Source: Actinokineospora auranticolor
GTDB taxonomy: Bacteria; Actinomycetota; Actinomycetes; Mycobacteriales; Pseudonocardiaceae
NCBI RefSeq assembly: GCF_002934265.1
Contig: NZ_PTIX01000029.1
Span: 26,780 to 90,779 of the forward strand
Direction of reading: 5' to 3'
DNA length: 64,000 bases
Both the position numbers and the translations under genes were made by a program. This document shows, in pieces, positions 8,469 through 15,514 of the stretch; the first letter of the stretch is position 1, and each line of letters starts with the position of its first letter. Under the pieces are notes generated by a model. That model saw nothing but the letters and a program-made list of their open reading frames with translations. It had not been told where the DNA came from and ran no database searches.

Positions 8469-9578
8469 GTGCCTTCGGACCGCAAAAATTTTGGTACCTC
8501 GATCTTTGAGCTGCGTTGGCCGATTGAGATCTTGGTTGAGGAAGTTCGGCGGTTGCTCGACTCGGACCCGCCGAAGTTCGCGAATTGGTCCGAGGAATGC
8601 GAGCGTCTGCTCGAGGAGGCATTTCGGTCCCAAGAACCGGCTGTCGAGTTCCGGGCTGAGTCTGACAAGGGCGAATGGCTGGCCGCACTTGTCGAGCACG
8701 CTCAGCGTCTCCCGCGTGCGACCAAGCCCAAACCGTACTTCTCTCAGCGCGGCCGTGAGCGCGTCGAGCCCAGCCGGTTGAGCCTCGGGGAGACCGCCCG
8801 GCGGGTTCGCGATCTGATCTCTGACCTGGAGCGCCGCGGATACCTCGTTCAGGCTCTCGGGCAGAACTGCGTCGACACGGGCGAGCAATTCGGGACGTTA
8901 GGCTCGGCCCCGTGGGATGAACTGCACAGGCGCTTAGGGCGCAACGACTTGTTGCCGATCGAGCGTTGGTGGTCTGAATACGTACTCGATGACCTTTGCG
9001 ACGTCATCGAGATTATACATGACGTCATCGCTAGGCCGGCGAGAGCCTACTTTCACAACTACGGGGCGTGCGGCTGGCACTATCAGGACTTCCGTACCGG
9101 CGTTGCGCAGAGGCTCTATCGGGCCCTTGTTAACGAGATCCTCGGCGAGAGCAACTTGGGCGTCGCCCTCGGTGAAGGTGGCCGATGCGAGGAGGTCGCC
9201 GGGGGTGACGAACTTGAACCACTGATCGCCAATGCCCGGGCCGACGGCAACTCGGGAGGAGCCCAACACGACGACTTCTTAGACGCGCTCGACTTGTTTC
9301 GCCGACGAAGGGCGACGGAGACCGAGAAGCGAGCGGCCATTGTGACCTTGGCCGGGGTACTCGAGGAACGTCGTGACCTCATCAGGGAAAACTTCCTCCA
9401 GAAAGACGATCGAGCGTTGTTCGAGATCGCGAACAAGTTCAACCTCCATCACCGGAAGGTTGACCAACATAACAAGTATGATGTTGAGCTCTACTTTCAG
9501 TGGATCTTCTACTGGTATGTCTCGACGATCCGACTCACAGACAAAATTCTTGAGCGGCAGGCAGTGTCAGGGCTCTAA
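8469..9578 (+). CDS. Unassigned helical protein next to the ABC-3C genes
   Basis: No family was recognised in this 369-residue, charged, mainly helical protein. The GTG at 8469 is preferred because AGGAG lies seven bases before it. Features: an N-terminal stretch rich in Glu and Arg (LVEEVRRLLDSDP, SEECERLLEEAF), a Trp/His/Tyr-rich centre (AYFHNYGACGWHYQD) and a C-terminal helical domain (RDLIRENFLQKDDRALFEI, KFNLHHRKVDQHNKYDVEL). The C-terminal part is of the kind found in abortive-infection and HEPN-like proteins, but the R-x4-6-H motif is not clear. Codon use is less G/C-biased than in the neighbours, which suggests recent transfer. It lies 147 bases after the ATPase and converges with the next gene. 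Confidence 0.7.
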   Translation: MPSDRKNFGTSIFELRWPIEILVEEVRRLLDSDPPKFANWSEECERLLEEAFRSQEPAVEFRAESDKGEWLAALVEHAQRLPRATKPKPYFSQRGRERVEPSRLSLGETARRVRDLISDLERRGYLVQALGQNCVDTGEQFGTLGSAPWDELHRRLGRNDLLPIERWWSEYVLDDLCDVIEIIHDVIARPARAYFHNYGACGWHYQDFRTGVAQRLYRALVNEILGESNLGVALGEGGRCEEVAGGDELEPLIANARADGNSGGAQHDDFLDALDLFRRRRATETEKRAAIVTLAGVLEERRDLIRENFLQKDDRALFEIANKFNLHHRKVDQHNKYDVELYFQWIFYWYVSTIRLTDKILERQAVSGL

Positions 9579-9585
9579 GCACCTG

Positions 9586-10563
9586 TCAAATCCACATGAC
9601 AATCTCGGCCGGAATGTATTCCGCACCGAGCCCCTGATGTGGAGGCGTGGCGCTCAGCGCTTTTTTCAGCTCTTCGTTTAAGGTCTTGCCGTCGGGACAT
9701 ACGATAAGGCAGTTAAATGGGAAGTTGTCGGGTTGGCCGTAGTCGATAAAGTCGTCGCGCTGGTCGAGCGGCGGCCGGTTAGCCATCCCTTCAACAAACT
9801 GATGTTGATGACGCAAAAGTACGACGGCGTCGACGTTCGGGTACGTCCGTCGCTTACCATCGGGCAATTTGTCAAAGCTGTTCGATGTCAGGAGTCCCGA
9901 ACTCGGGGACAGTAGTGCACTGATCGGCTCATTAACGAAGTCATCCCACACGATTACTAAAACAGACCTAAAGTTGGGATCGGCGACGCGGAAACCGGCG
10001 AACTTATTATCAGCACTGCGCAGGAAGTCCTTGACCGGGTTGTCCCGTGGCAAGATCATTTCGCCCGATAGCGCCTCCTTCATGCCGGGCATGCGGTCTA
10101 AGAGCTGCCAGTCTGCGGTCTCGCGCCCTTCTGAGAGGGAGCGCAGGTCGGGTGTCTTTACCTCGATGCCCAGCCGGAAGCCTGAGGCGTTCACAGTCAT
10201 CTCTGGGTTCTGCTTTGAACCGTCGGCCACCGGCTCGTGATCGAAGGTGACCGGGACGGGCCAAGGGTAGCTGACGAAGTGATGCACGACCAGCAACTCG
10301 CCGAGCCATTGCTTGATCTGCTCGTAGTCGTCCAGGTTCTTGTGTCGACCGCCGATGCGTTCAAGGCGGCCAAGCATGTCGTCCGCGAACCCGCTCATCA
10401 TCCGGTCGCAGGTCAGTAGGGCCTCCAGAGTGACTTGCGCGAACGGCGGCTCATGGGCGTGGTGCGGCGAGAAGTTCCACTGCAGCCAGTGCCACTTCTC
10501 GAACATGGGCCCTGAACGCAGGCGCTCGAGGAGCGGCTGCCAGCCCTGCTTGTTGCCCGCCAC
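9586..10563 (-). CDS. Unassigned protein with a PD-(D/E)XK-like nuclease motif
   Basis: A 325-residue protein, convergent with the gene at 8469-9578 and separated from it by only seven bases. Residues 100-140 read WPVPVTFDHEPVADG, NPEMTV, then GIEVKTPDL: an acidic residue in a beta hairpin followed by E-x-K (134-136), the arrangement of PD-(D/E)XK nucleases. An aromatic N-terminus (FEKWHWLQWNFSP) and the strand SVLVIVWDDFVNEP follow the pattern of nuclease-fold proteins with extra helices. No family name can be given. Third positions are less G/C-rich than in core genes here, as for the neighbour, so the two may have arrived together. A role in defence is an inference from position. Confidence 0.65.
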   Translation of the reverse strand: MAGNKQGWQPLLERLRSGPMFEKWHWLQWNFSPHHAHEPPFAQVTLEALLTCDRMMSGFADDMLGRLERIGGRHKNLDDYEQIKQWLGELLVVHHFVSYPWPVPVTFDHEPVADGSKQNPEMTVNASGFRLGIEVKTPDLRSLSEGRETADWQLLDRMPGMKEALSGEMILPRDNPVKDFLRSADNKFAGFRVADPNFRSVLVIVWDDFVNEPISALLSPSSGLLTSNSFDKLPDGKRRTYPNVDAVVLLRHQHQFVEGMANRPPLDQRDDFIDYGQPDNFPFNCLIVCPDGKTLNEELKKALSATPPHQGLGAEYIPAEIVMWI

Positions 10564-10823
10564 GTGCTACCTCCATATAGATAGCGATGTCTGCCAAGGT
10601 GTCGAGGGCGCCAGGCGCGCCGTCTGCGTTCGCCGTCGCGACGAGCTTGCCACCTCCACCAGACTTTCGAAGCACCGCGCCAGCTGTGGCCGTCGGCACC
10701 TGATGGTCTGGCAGAACCACGTAAAACTGAGATGGCGGACAGCAAGCTGGCCGCCGTACGATGTCGTCGACCTGCGGTTGGTCGCTGTTGTAGGTCGTTA
10801 AGCGCTGCTTAGAGAGCTTTTAA
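10564..10823. other. Gene-free stretch before repeat copy B
   Basis: No credible frame. The stretch holds the upstream region of the minus-strand gene at 9586-10563 and ends where repeat copy B begins. At that point the island-side sequence common to both copies stops exactly at the 7-base anticodon-loop core (GTGTGAA on the plus strand). Confidence 0.5.
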
Positions 10824-11715
10824 GTGTGAACTATGTACGGCATATTGTGTAGACCCGCGGAATTCGAGTTTTGTAGGTCAACACGAGTTCGTTCAACGTC
10901 GTCGAGTGCGATTCGCGGCTGTTCTGGGCGCATTCTTGCTCCCGTTTGCTCCCCATCGTGCTCCCGACTGGGATGTGGTTTCGCGGGGCCGCCGGACGAG
11001 GTCACAGTTGGTCCAGGTCGGCTTGGTAGGGCTGGAGGGGTGGGGCCGGCAGGGAGGTGAGGAGTGCGGCGATGCGTTGGATCGCTTCGGTGGAGAGGTC
11101 TGTGTGGGCAGCCAGGCTGCTGGGGATGGTGTCGGTGGGCAGGCCGAGGTCGTGTAGTTCGGTGAGGATGCGGCGGGCGTCGCGGAGGCCGGGCTTGTCG
11201 GCGTAGCCGTTGTTGCCTGCGAACACCAAGTGGTCGAGGTGTTCTTGCACCGCTTGGTCGGCCGGGGTGGGGAGCCCGGTGGTCAGGTCGATCGCTCCGA
11301 CCTGGCCTGCCCAGCCCCGGATCGGTGCGTCTCCGAGTTCCCACACGCAGATGGCCGACGTTGCCATCCGTTGGGCTGCGCGCAGTGCCTTGAAGGTCGG
11401 GCGGTACGCCAGAACGGGTCCCGGGGTCGGTGGGCCGGCGCTGCGGAGGCTGAAGTGGGTGGTGCCGTGGGTGAAGGTGTCCAGCAAGCCGTCGGATCCG
11501 ATTCGTAGTTCGTCGGTGAACAGGACGGCTGGTGCGCCGGTTCGTCGCTGTTGGGCGTCGAGCCAGTGCGATACCAGTTGCCACCCCGCCTGGTGGGTTT
11601 CGGGGGAGGTGGGCTGCGGTAGCCATGCTGCGGCGTCGAACCGCGCGATTGTCACCTGCCTGCTCCTTCGCCTCGGACCATCGGGTAAGCGACCAGAGTA
11701 GATGACGGTGCCGAC
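10824..11715. repeat. Approx. 0.9 kb direct repeat, copy B (contains the intact gene)
   Basis: Copy B shares with copy A (3797-4690) the 22-base block at 10824-10845, an imperfect version of the inverted repeat, the triple TTGCTCCC-like motif near 10935-10970, the coding region at 11002-11655 and its upstream sequence. To the left of the 7-base core the tRNA half seen at copy A is replaced by unrelated sequence (TTAAAAGC on the minus strand). Copy B therefore looks like an att arm joined to a non-tRNA sequence, as expected from a tandem insertion or a later rearrangement. Confidence 0.7.
11002..11655 (-). CDS. Unassigned 217-residue protein carried by the island repeat
   Basis: The frame is intact and uses G/C-ending codons throughout; a decayed relative lies at 3974-4622. 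No enzyme family was recognised. The N-terminal half has AAAWLPQPTSPETHQAG, QWLDAQQRRTGAPAVLFTD and GTTHFSLRS; the C-terminal 70 residues are helical (NGYADKPGLRDARRILTEL, LSTEAIQRIAALL). GTG 11655 follows a GGAG-containing stretch. It always sits next to the att-like repeat with its 3' end toward it, where an integrase gene would normally be, so it may be a passenger conserved with the integration module. Confidence 0.7.
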   Translation of the reverse strand: MTIARFDAAAWLPQPTSPETHQAGWQLVSHWLDAQQRRTGAPAVLFTDELRIGSDGLLDTFTHGTTHFSLRSAGPPTPGPVLAYRPTFKALRAAQRMATSAICVWELGDAPIRGWAGQVGAIDLTTGLPTPADQAVQEHLDHLVFAGNNGYADKPGLRDARRILTELHDLGLPTDTIPSSLAAHTDLSTEAIQRIAALLTSLPAPPLQPYQADLDQL

Positions 11716-11779
11716 ACTTCATGGAGCCGTGCGTGCCGGGTAGGCGAGCGGTCTCTGCTCGTGCTGGTAGTAGAAGCGG

Positions 11780-14422
11780 TCATCCCAACAGAGCTCGCCA
11801 CATGTCGATGGCTTCGCGGGTGATGAGCGTGGTGGGGTGTTCAGGTCCGAGAACGCGCTGTTGGTCAGGTTGCAGGGTTTCCAGGGTGGCTATGGCTCCC
11901 GGCAAGTCGCCTGTCTCCTTGCGCCAGAGGGCGATGGTGCCGCGGATGTCGAGGGTTTGCGGGTGGTCGGCGCCGAAGACGCGCTTTTGGTCGTGGAGGA
12001 GCTCCTCGAACGCCGCGATGGCGCCGTTCGGGTCGCCTGCCTGCCCGCGGACGGTGGCCAGTGCGTAGCGGCTGGCCAGTGTGTAGGGGTGGTCCGCGCC
12101 GAGAACTCTGAGCATGTCGGGTAGCAGGTAGTCGAGGGCCTGAGTGGCTTCTGCCGGGTCGCCTGCCTCGGCTGTCCAATGGGCGATGTTGTGTCGGGTC
12201 ATCAGTGTCTTGGGGTGGTCGGGGCCGAGCACTCGAAGGTGGTCGGCCAGCAGGTCCTCGAACCCCGCGGCGGCACCGGCCGGGTCTCCTGCCTGTCCTC
12301 GTGCGGCGGCCGCGGCCAGTTGGCCGTCGAGGGCGGTGGGGTGGTCGGGCCCGAGGACACGCACGAGATTGGGCAGCAGTTCGTCGAACAGGGGGATCGC
12401 CAGTGACGGGTCGTCCGACTCGGCGAGTGTGATGGCGTGGTTGGCCTGGGTCTTCAGTGTGAGTTCATGATCGGCGCCCAGGACTCGCAGCAGGTCGTCC
12501 AGTAGGTCGTCAAACGTGTCGGGCACGTGTGTCGCTTGATCTGTGTGCCGCAGCCAGGTGGTGAGGTTGGCGCGGGTGACCAGGGTGGCGTGGGCGTCGG
12601 CTCCCAGCAGCCTGGTCTGGTCGAGCACCAGCTCCTGGGCAGTACGGATCGCGTCGTGCACGTTGCCTGCGCGGGCTTGCCAGTGGGCCAGGTCGTTACG
12701 GGTCGTCAATGCGTCGGGGTGGTCCGGACCCAGGACTCGTGTCCGGTCGGAGAGCAGCTCCGTCAACGCGCGCACCGCGCCGGTGCTGTCACCGGCCTCC
12801 CCTTGCCAGTGGGCGGCCTCGGATCGCGTCGCCAAGGTGTCGGCGTGGTCAGGTCCCAGGCGGTGATTCGCGGCGGAGTGCAACAGGCGAAATCGGCTGA
12901 CCGCGGAGGTGACCATGCCGGTCGCGCCGAGGCTGCTCGCTGCCCGGAACAGCACCTCGTGCGCACCGTCGTGCCAGAGGTGGTCGTCGCAGTTGGTCGC
13001 CAGGGAGTCTGCGTTCGCTCGGAGTACCTGGGTGAGCGGCGAGTTCCGCACCAGGTCTGGCCACAAGTGCAGGAGCCCGTCGGCCGCCACGCGTGCCAAC
13101 GTCGGGAGCTTGTCCGGGGCCACGTCGTCTCGCGCGGCTCGCTGCACCAAACCGTGGACGCGTACGACCGGCCCGTCCAAGACGGCCAGACTCACCCGAT
13201 GCAAGCACCGCAGACCATCCTGGACGTCCTGACCATTGACGGCCCATCCGGCCTGCTCGCCCAGGTAGCTGACCACGCTCGGCGTGCTGAACAGGTCCAC
13301 CGGAATCCCGTCGGGGCTCAGGAGCGCAGCTACGTCCAGCAGAGGACTCGCCAGGCCCGCGGGTGCGAGTCGGTCGGCGAGCTCGATGGACAGCGACCAT
13401 GTCGCGGCGACGGTCGCTTGATGCGCGTCCGGCAGGGCCTCCCTTTCCGGCAACACGGTTGCCAGTCGTACGCGATGATCGGCCAACCGTTTCATGTAGG
13501 CGGTGCAGGACAGTTCTCGATCGAGCATGTACGTGGCGGCCTGAGCCAGGGCCAGCGGCAAGCATCCCAGGGCTGTGATCAGATCAATGCCGCCGTCCAA
13601 CAGATGCCGTCGCCCCTCCACGACACTGGCCAGATACGCCTCGGCTTCCGCGCTCGTGAACGGCTCCACCTCGACGACCCGGCCTTGGGTCTGCAGCGCG
13701 GCGTCGCGACGCCGGGTCGTCACCACCACTTGCCCCGTCGTGGAGGACGCGGGCCATAGCTCCACGAGGTCCGCCGGTATCCGGACATCGTCGAGGACGA
13801 CCAACCATCGCATCGACGTGCTGGCCAACCAGTCGAGGAACCGTCGCGCGCCGTCGTCCGGACGGGCGTCCTCGACGCCTGTCACATCGGCCGCGACACG
13901 CGCGTAGCCGGAGATCACCGCGTCCCGCGTCCCCGCGCTGACCCACACCAGCAGGTCGACCTCACCAGCCGTCCACGCACGTTCGGCATACTCGGCCGCG
14001 AGTTGGGTCTTGCCCGTGCCCCCCATCCCCGACAACACGATGGTGTCCACGAGCGGGGCAAGGGAACCCGACAGCGCACGGCGCTGGAACGACGCCGCTC
14101 GCAGGGGAAGGGGACCCGCTCGGTGAGGAAAACTCACCGTCGCCCTGGCTGCCGCGTGGTGATGCTGGTGCACCCCGCCCTCGATTCGCCCAGCCTGCAC
14201 CAGCAACCCGGACACCTCGCCCATGACCGAGTTGACTACGCCGATCCGCGGCGAGTCCTGCCTCGGCTCCGTCACCGCCCGGTCCTCCGCCGAATCGGAG
14301 GCGGAGTCGAGTCGATCGGCACCTTCGCGTGCGGAGTCATCCGAGGACACAAGCCGGACCCTATCCTGTGCGGCGAGACACTGGACTCTACGCGCGCTCG
14401 CCACGGTGAACGACGGCATCAT
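11780..14422 (-). CDS. NB-ARC STAND ATPase with kinesin-light-chain-type TPR repeats
   Basis: The 880-residue protein has a polar N-terminus, a short motif at residues 64-88 (NSVMGEVSGLLVQAG, then GGVHQH), an NB-ARC ATPase with Walker A GMGGTGKT at 132-139 and Walker B WLVVLDD, a winged-helix part (VRVHGLVQRAAR), and about eight 42-residue TPRs of the LGPDHPxTLxTR kind. Such proteins act as bacterial NLR-like sensors or switches. The 64-88 motif resembles N-terminal RHIM/PP-like amyloid signalling motifs reported in actinobacterial NLR proteins. No ribosome binding site marks the start at 14422, so a downstream start is possible. It is divergent from the next gene with only 28 bases between start codons. 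Confidence 0.85.
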   Translation of the reverse strand: MMPSFTVASARRVQCLAAQDRVRLVSSDDSAREGADRLDSASDSAEDRAVTEPRQDSPRIGVVNSVMGEVSGLLVQAGRIEGGVHQHHHAAARATVSFPHRAGPLPLRAASFQRRALSGSLAPLVDTIVLSGMGGTGKTQLAAEYAERAWTAGEVDLLVWVSAGTRDAVISGYARVAADVTGVEDARPDDGARRFLDWLASTSMRWLVVLDDVRIPADLVELWPASSTTGQVVVTTRRRDAALQTQGRVVEVEPFTSAEAEAYLASVVEGRRHLLDGGIDLITALGCLPLALAQAATYMLDRELSCTAYMKRLADHRVRLATVLPEREALPDAHQATVAATWSLSIELADRLAPAGLASPLLDVAALLSPDGIPVDLFSTPSVVSYLGEQAGWAVNGQDVQDGLRCLHRVSLAVLDGPVVRVHGLVQRAARDDVAPDKLPTLARVAADGLLHLWPDLVRNSPLTQVLRANADSLATNCDDHLWHDGAHEVLFRAASSLGATGMVTSAVSRFRLLHSAANHRLGPDHADTLATRSEAAHWQGEAGDSTGAVRALTELLSDRTRVLGPDHPDALTTRNDLAHWQARAGNVHDAIRTAQELVLDQTRLLGADAHATLVTRANLTTWLRHTDQATHVPDTFDDLLDDLLRVLGADHELTLKTQANHAITLAESDDPSLAIPLFDELLPNLVRVLGPDHPTALDGQLAAAAARGQAGDPAGAAAGFEDLLADHLRVLGPDHPKTLMTRHNIAHWTAEAGDPAEATQALDYLLPDMLRVLGADHPYTLASRYALATVRGQAGDPNGAIAAFEELLHDQKRVFGADHPQTLDIRGTIALWRKETGDLPGAIATLETLQPDQQRVLGPEHPTTLITREAIDMWRALLG

Positions 14423-14450
14423 GGTGTGTTCGCCGCGATAGCCTCAACGC

Positions 14451-15293
14451 GTGGTGAACTCGGTTGGGCTTGATGGATGGCCGGAAGGACGGAGGAGGAA
14501 CCTCCTGTGGAGGATGGCGTTGAAGCTGGACTACGACGCGGTCGACCGCCATGTCCGCGACGCCATTGGAACCGAGTGTTCTCTGCGTCGGCGCCGGTGG
14601 GGCGGTATGGCACTCCGGGCGGTGTTGGGTGATGACGGGCGCTACCACCTGCTCGAGGGCACGTTTCCGTTGTGCTCGGGCGGTCGCAAGCCGGACTTGC
14701 TGACTCCGGCCCTTTTACCGCTCGACAACGTCCACACCCGTCGATTCCGCTGGTACACCGATGGAACCCACTATCGGGAGCTTCCTCCACGCCGCCGCCG
14801 CGGGCTCGGCAACTTCGACACACCCTGGGATCAGGAAGGGACCTACTCCGAACGGACACGAGAAGTCACCTGGACAGTTCAATTCCAGGACAAGGAAGTC
14901 GATCCCGCACATGTCCCGGCGAACGTGCGATGCTACTTCCTTGGTGGACGTGCCGCCTGGCCACCGGATCTCGACACATCCACCCCGCTCGGACGCATCC
15001 GAGCGACACTGGTGGACTTGGCGGGATCGGCCTGCCACGCATGCGGCCGCGACTTCGGCACGGTGGTGGACCACGACCACTTCACCGGGGCCGTCCGCGG
15101 TCTCCTGTGCACGCACTGCAACAACAACATCGACAAGTGCCCGCACCTGTCCGCGTGTAGGTGGGCCGACTACCTCAACAGCCCACCCGCGGAGCATCTC
15201 GGCATCCGGCACCCCGACGCGACCAAGGCACGCTCGTGGAGTAAGGACAGAATAGAGCTGATGGGCTTCGACCCATTCCCCAAAGGCCCATAA
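14451..15293 (+). CDS. Recombination endonuclease VII-like protein
   Basis: The C-terminal part (about residues 190-235) carries CHACGRDFGTVVDHDHFTG, then VRGLLCTHCNNNI. This is the two CxxC zinc pairs enclosing the VDHDH active site of endonuclease VII-type HNH nucleases (PF02945), which cut branched or other DNA. The first 190 residues contain a Trp/Tyr/Arg-rich domain (RRFRWYTDGTHYRELPPRR) of unknown function, probably substrate-binding. Start is uncertain: GTG 14451 gives 280 residues, but ATG 14514 after a GGAGG-rich stretch is equally possible. It shares a divergent control region with the NB-ARC gene, so the nuclease could be an effector or partner of that sensor (inference). Confidence 0.8.
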   Translation: MVNSVGLDGWPEGRRRNLLWRMALKLDYDAVDRHVRDAIGTECSLRRRRWGGMALRAVLGDDGRYHLLEGTFPLCSGGRKPDLLTPALLPLDNVHTRRFRWYTDGTHYRELPPRRRRGLGNFDTPWDQEGTYSERTREVTWTVQFQDKEVDPAHVPANVRCYFLGGRAAWPPDLDTSTPLGRIRATLVDLAGSACHACGRDFGTVVDHDHFTGAVRGLLCTHCNNNIDKCPHLSACRWADYLNSPPAEHLGIRHPDATKARSWSKDRIELMGFDPFPKGP

Positions 15294-15514
15294 CTGTCTC
15301 ATGCGCCACTGTGCATCGTCGCAGCTACCCAGACGCCATTGCTCCGACGCCAACGCCGAGCGACTGGTGCTGCTGCACGGGAGGATGTCGCCCTACGGCT
15401 GGCTGGCGACCAAGAGGCGACGCCGACGCGTTGAGCACGGCCTTGATTCCGAGCGCGTCGTGCGTCCGGCCGGTGTCGAGTTGAGTAGGCTTCGAAGTCA
15501 CAAGGGCGGTTTTA

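Noticed and set aside
10820..11722. Minus-strand frame of 300 residues over repeat copy B
   Set aside because: Arg/Pro/His-rich and out of frame with the intact 217-residue gene; only its integrase-tail-like part around the GEQTG sequence is of interest and is described under the repeats.
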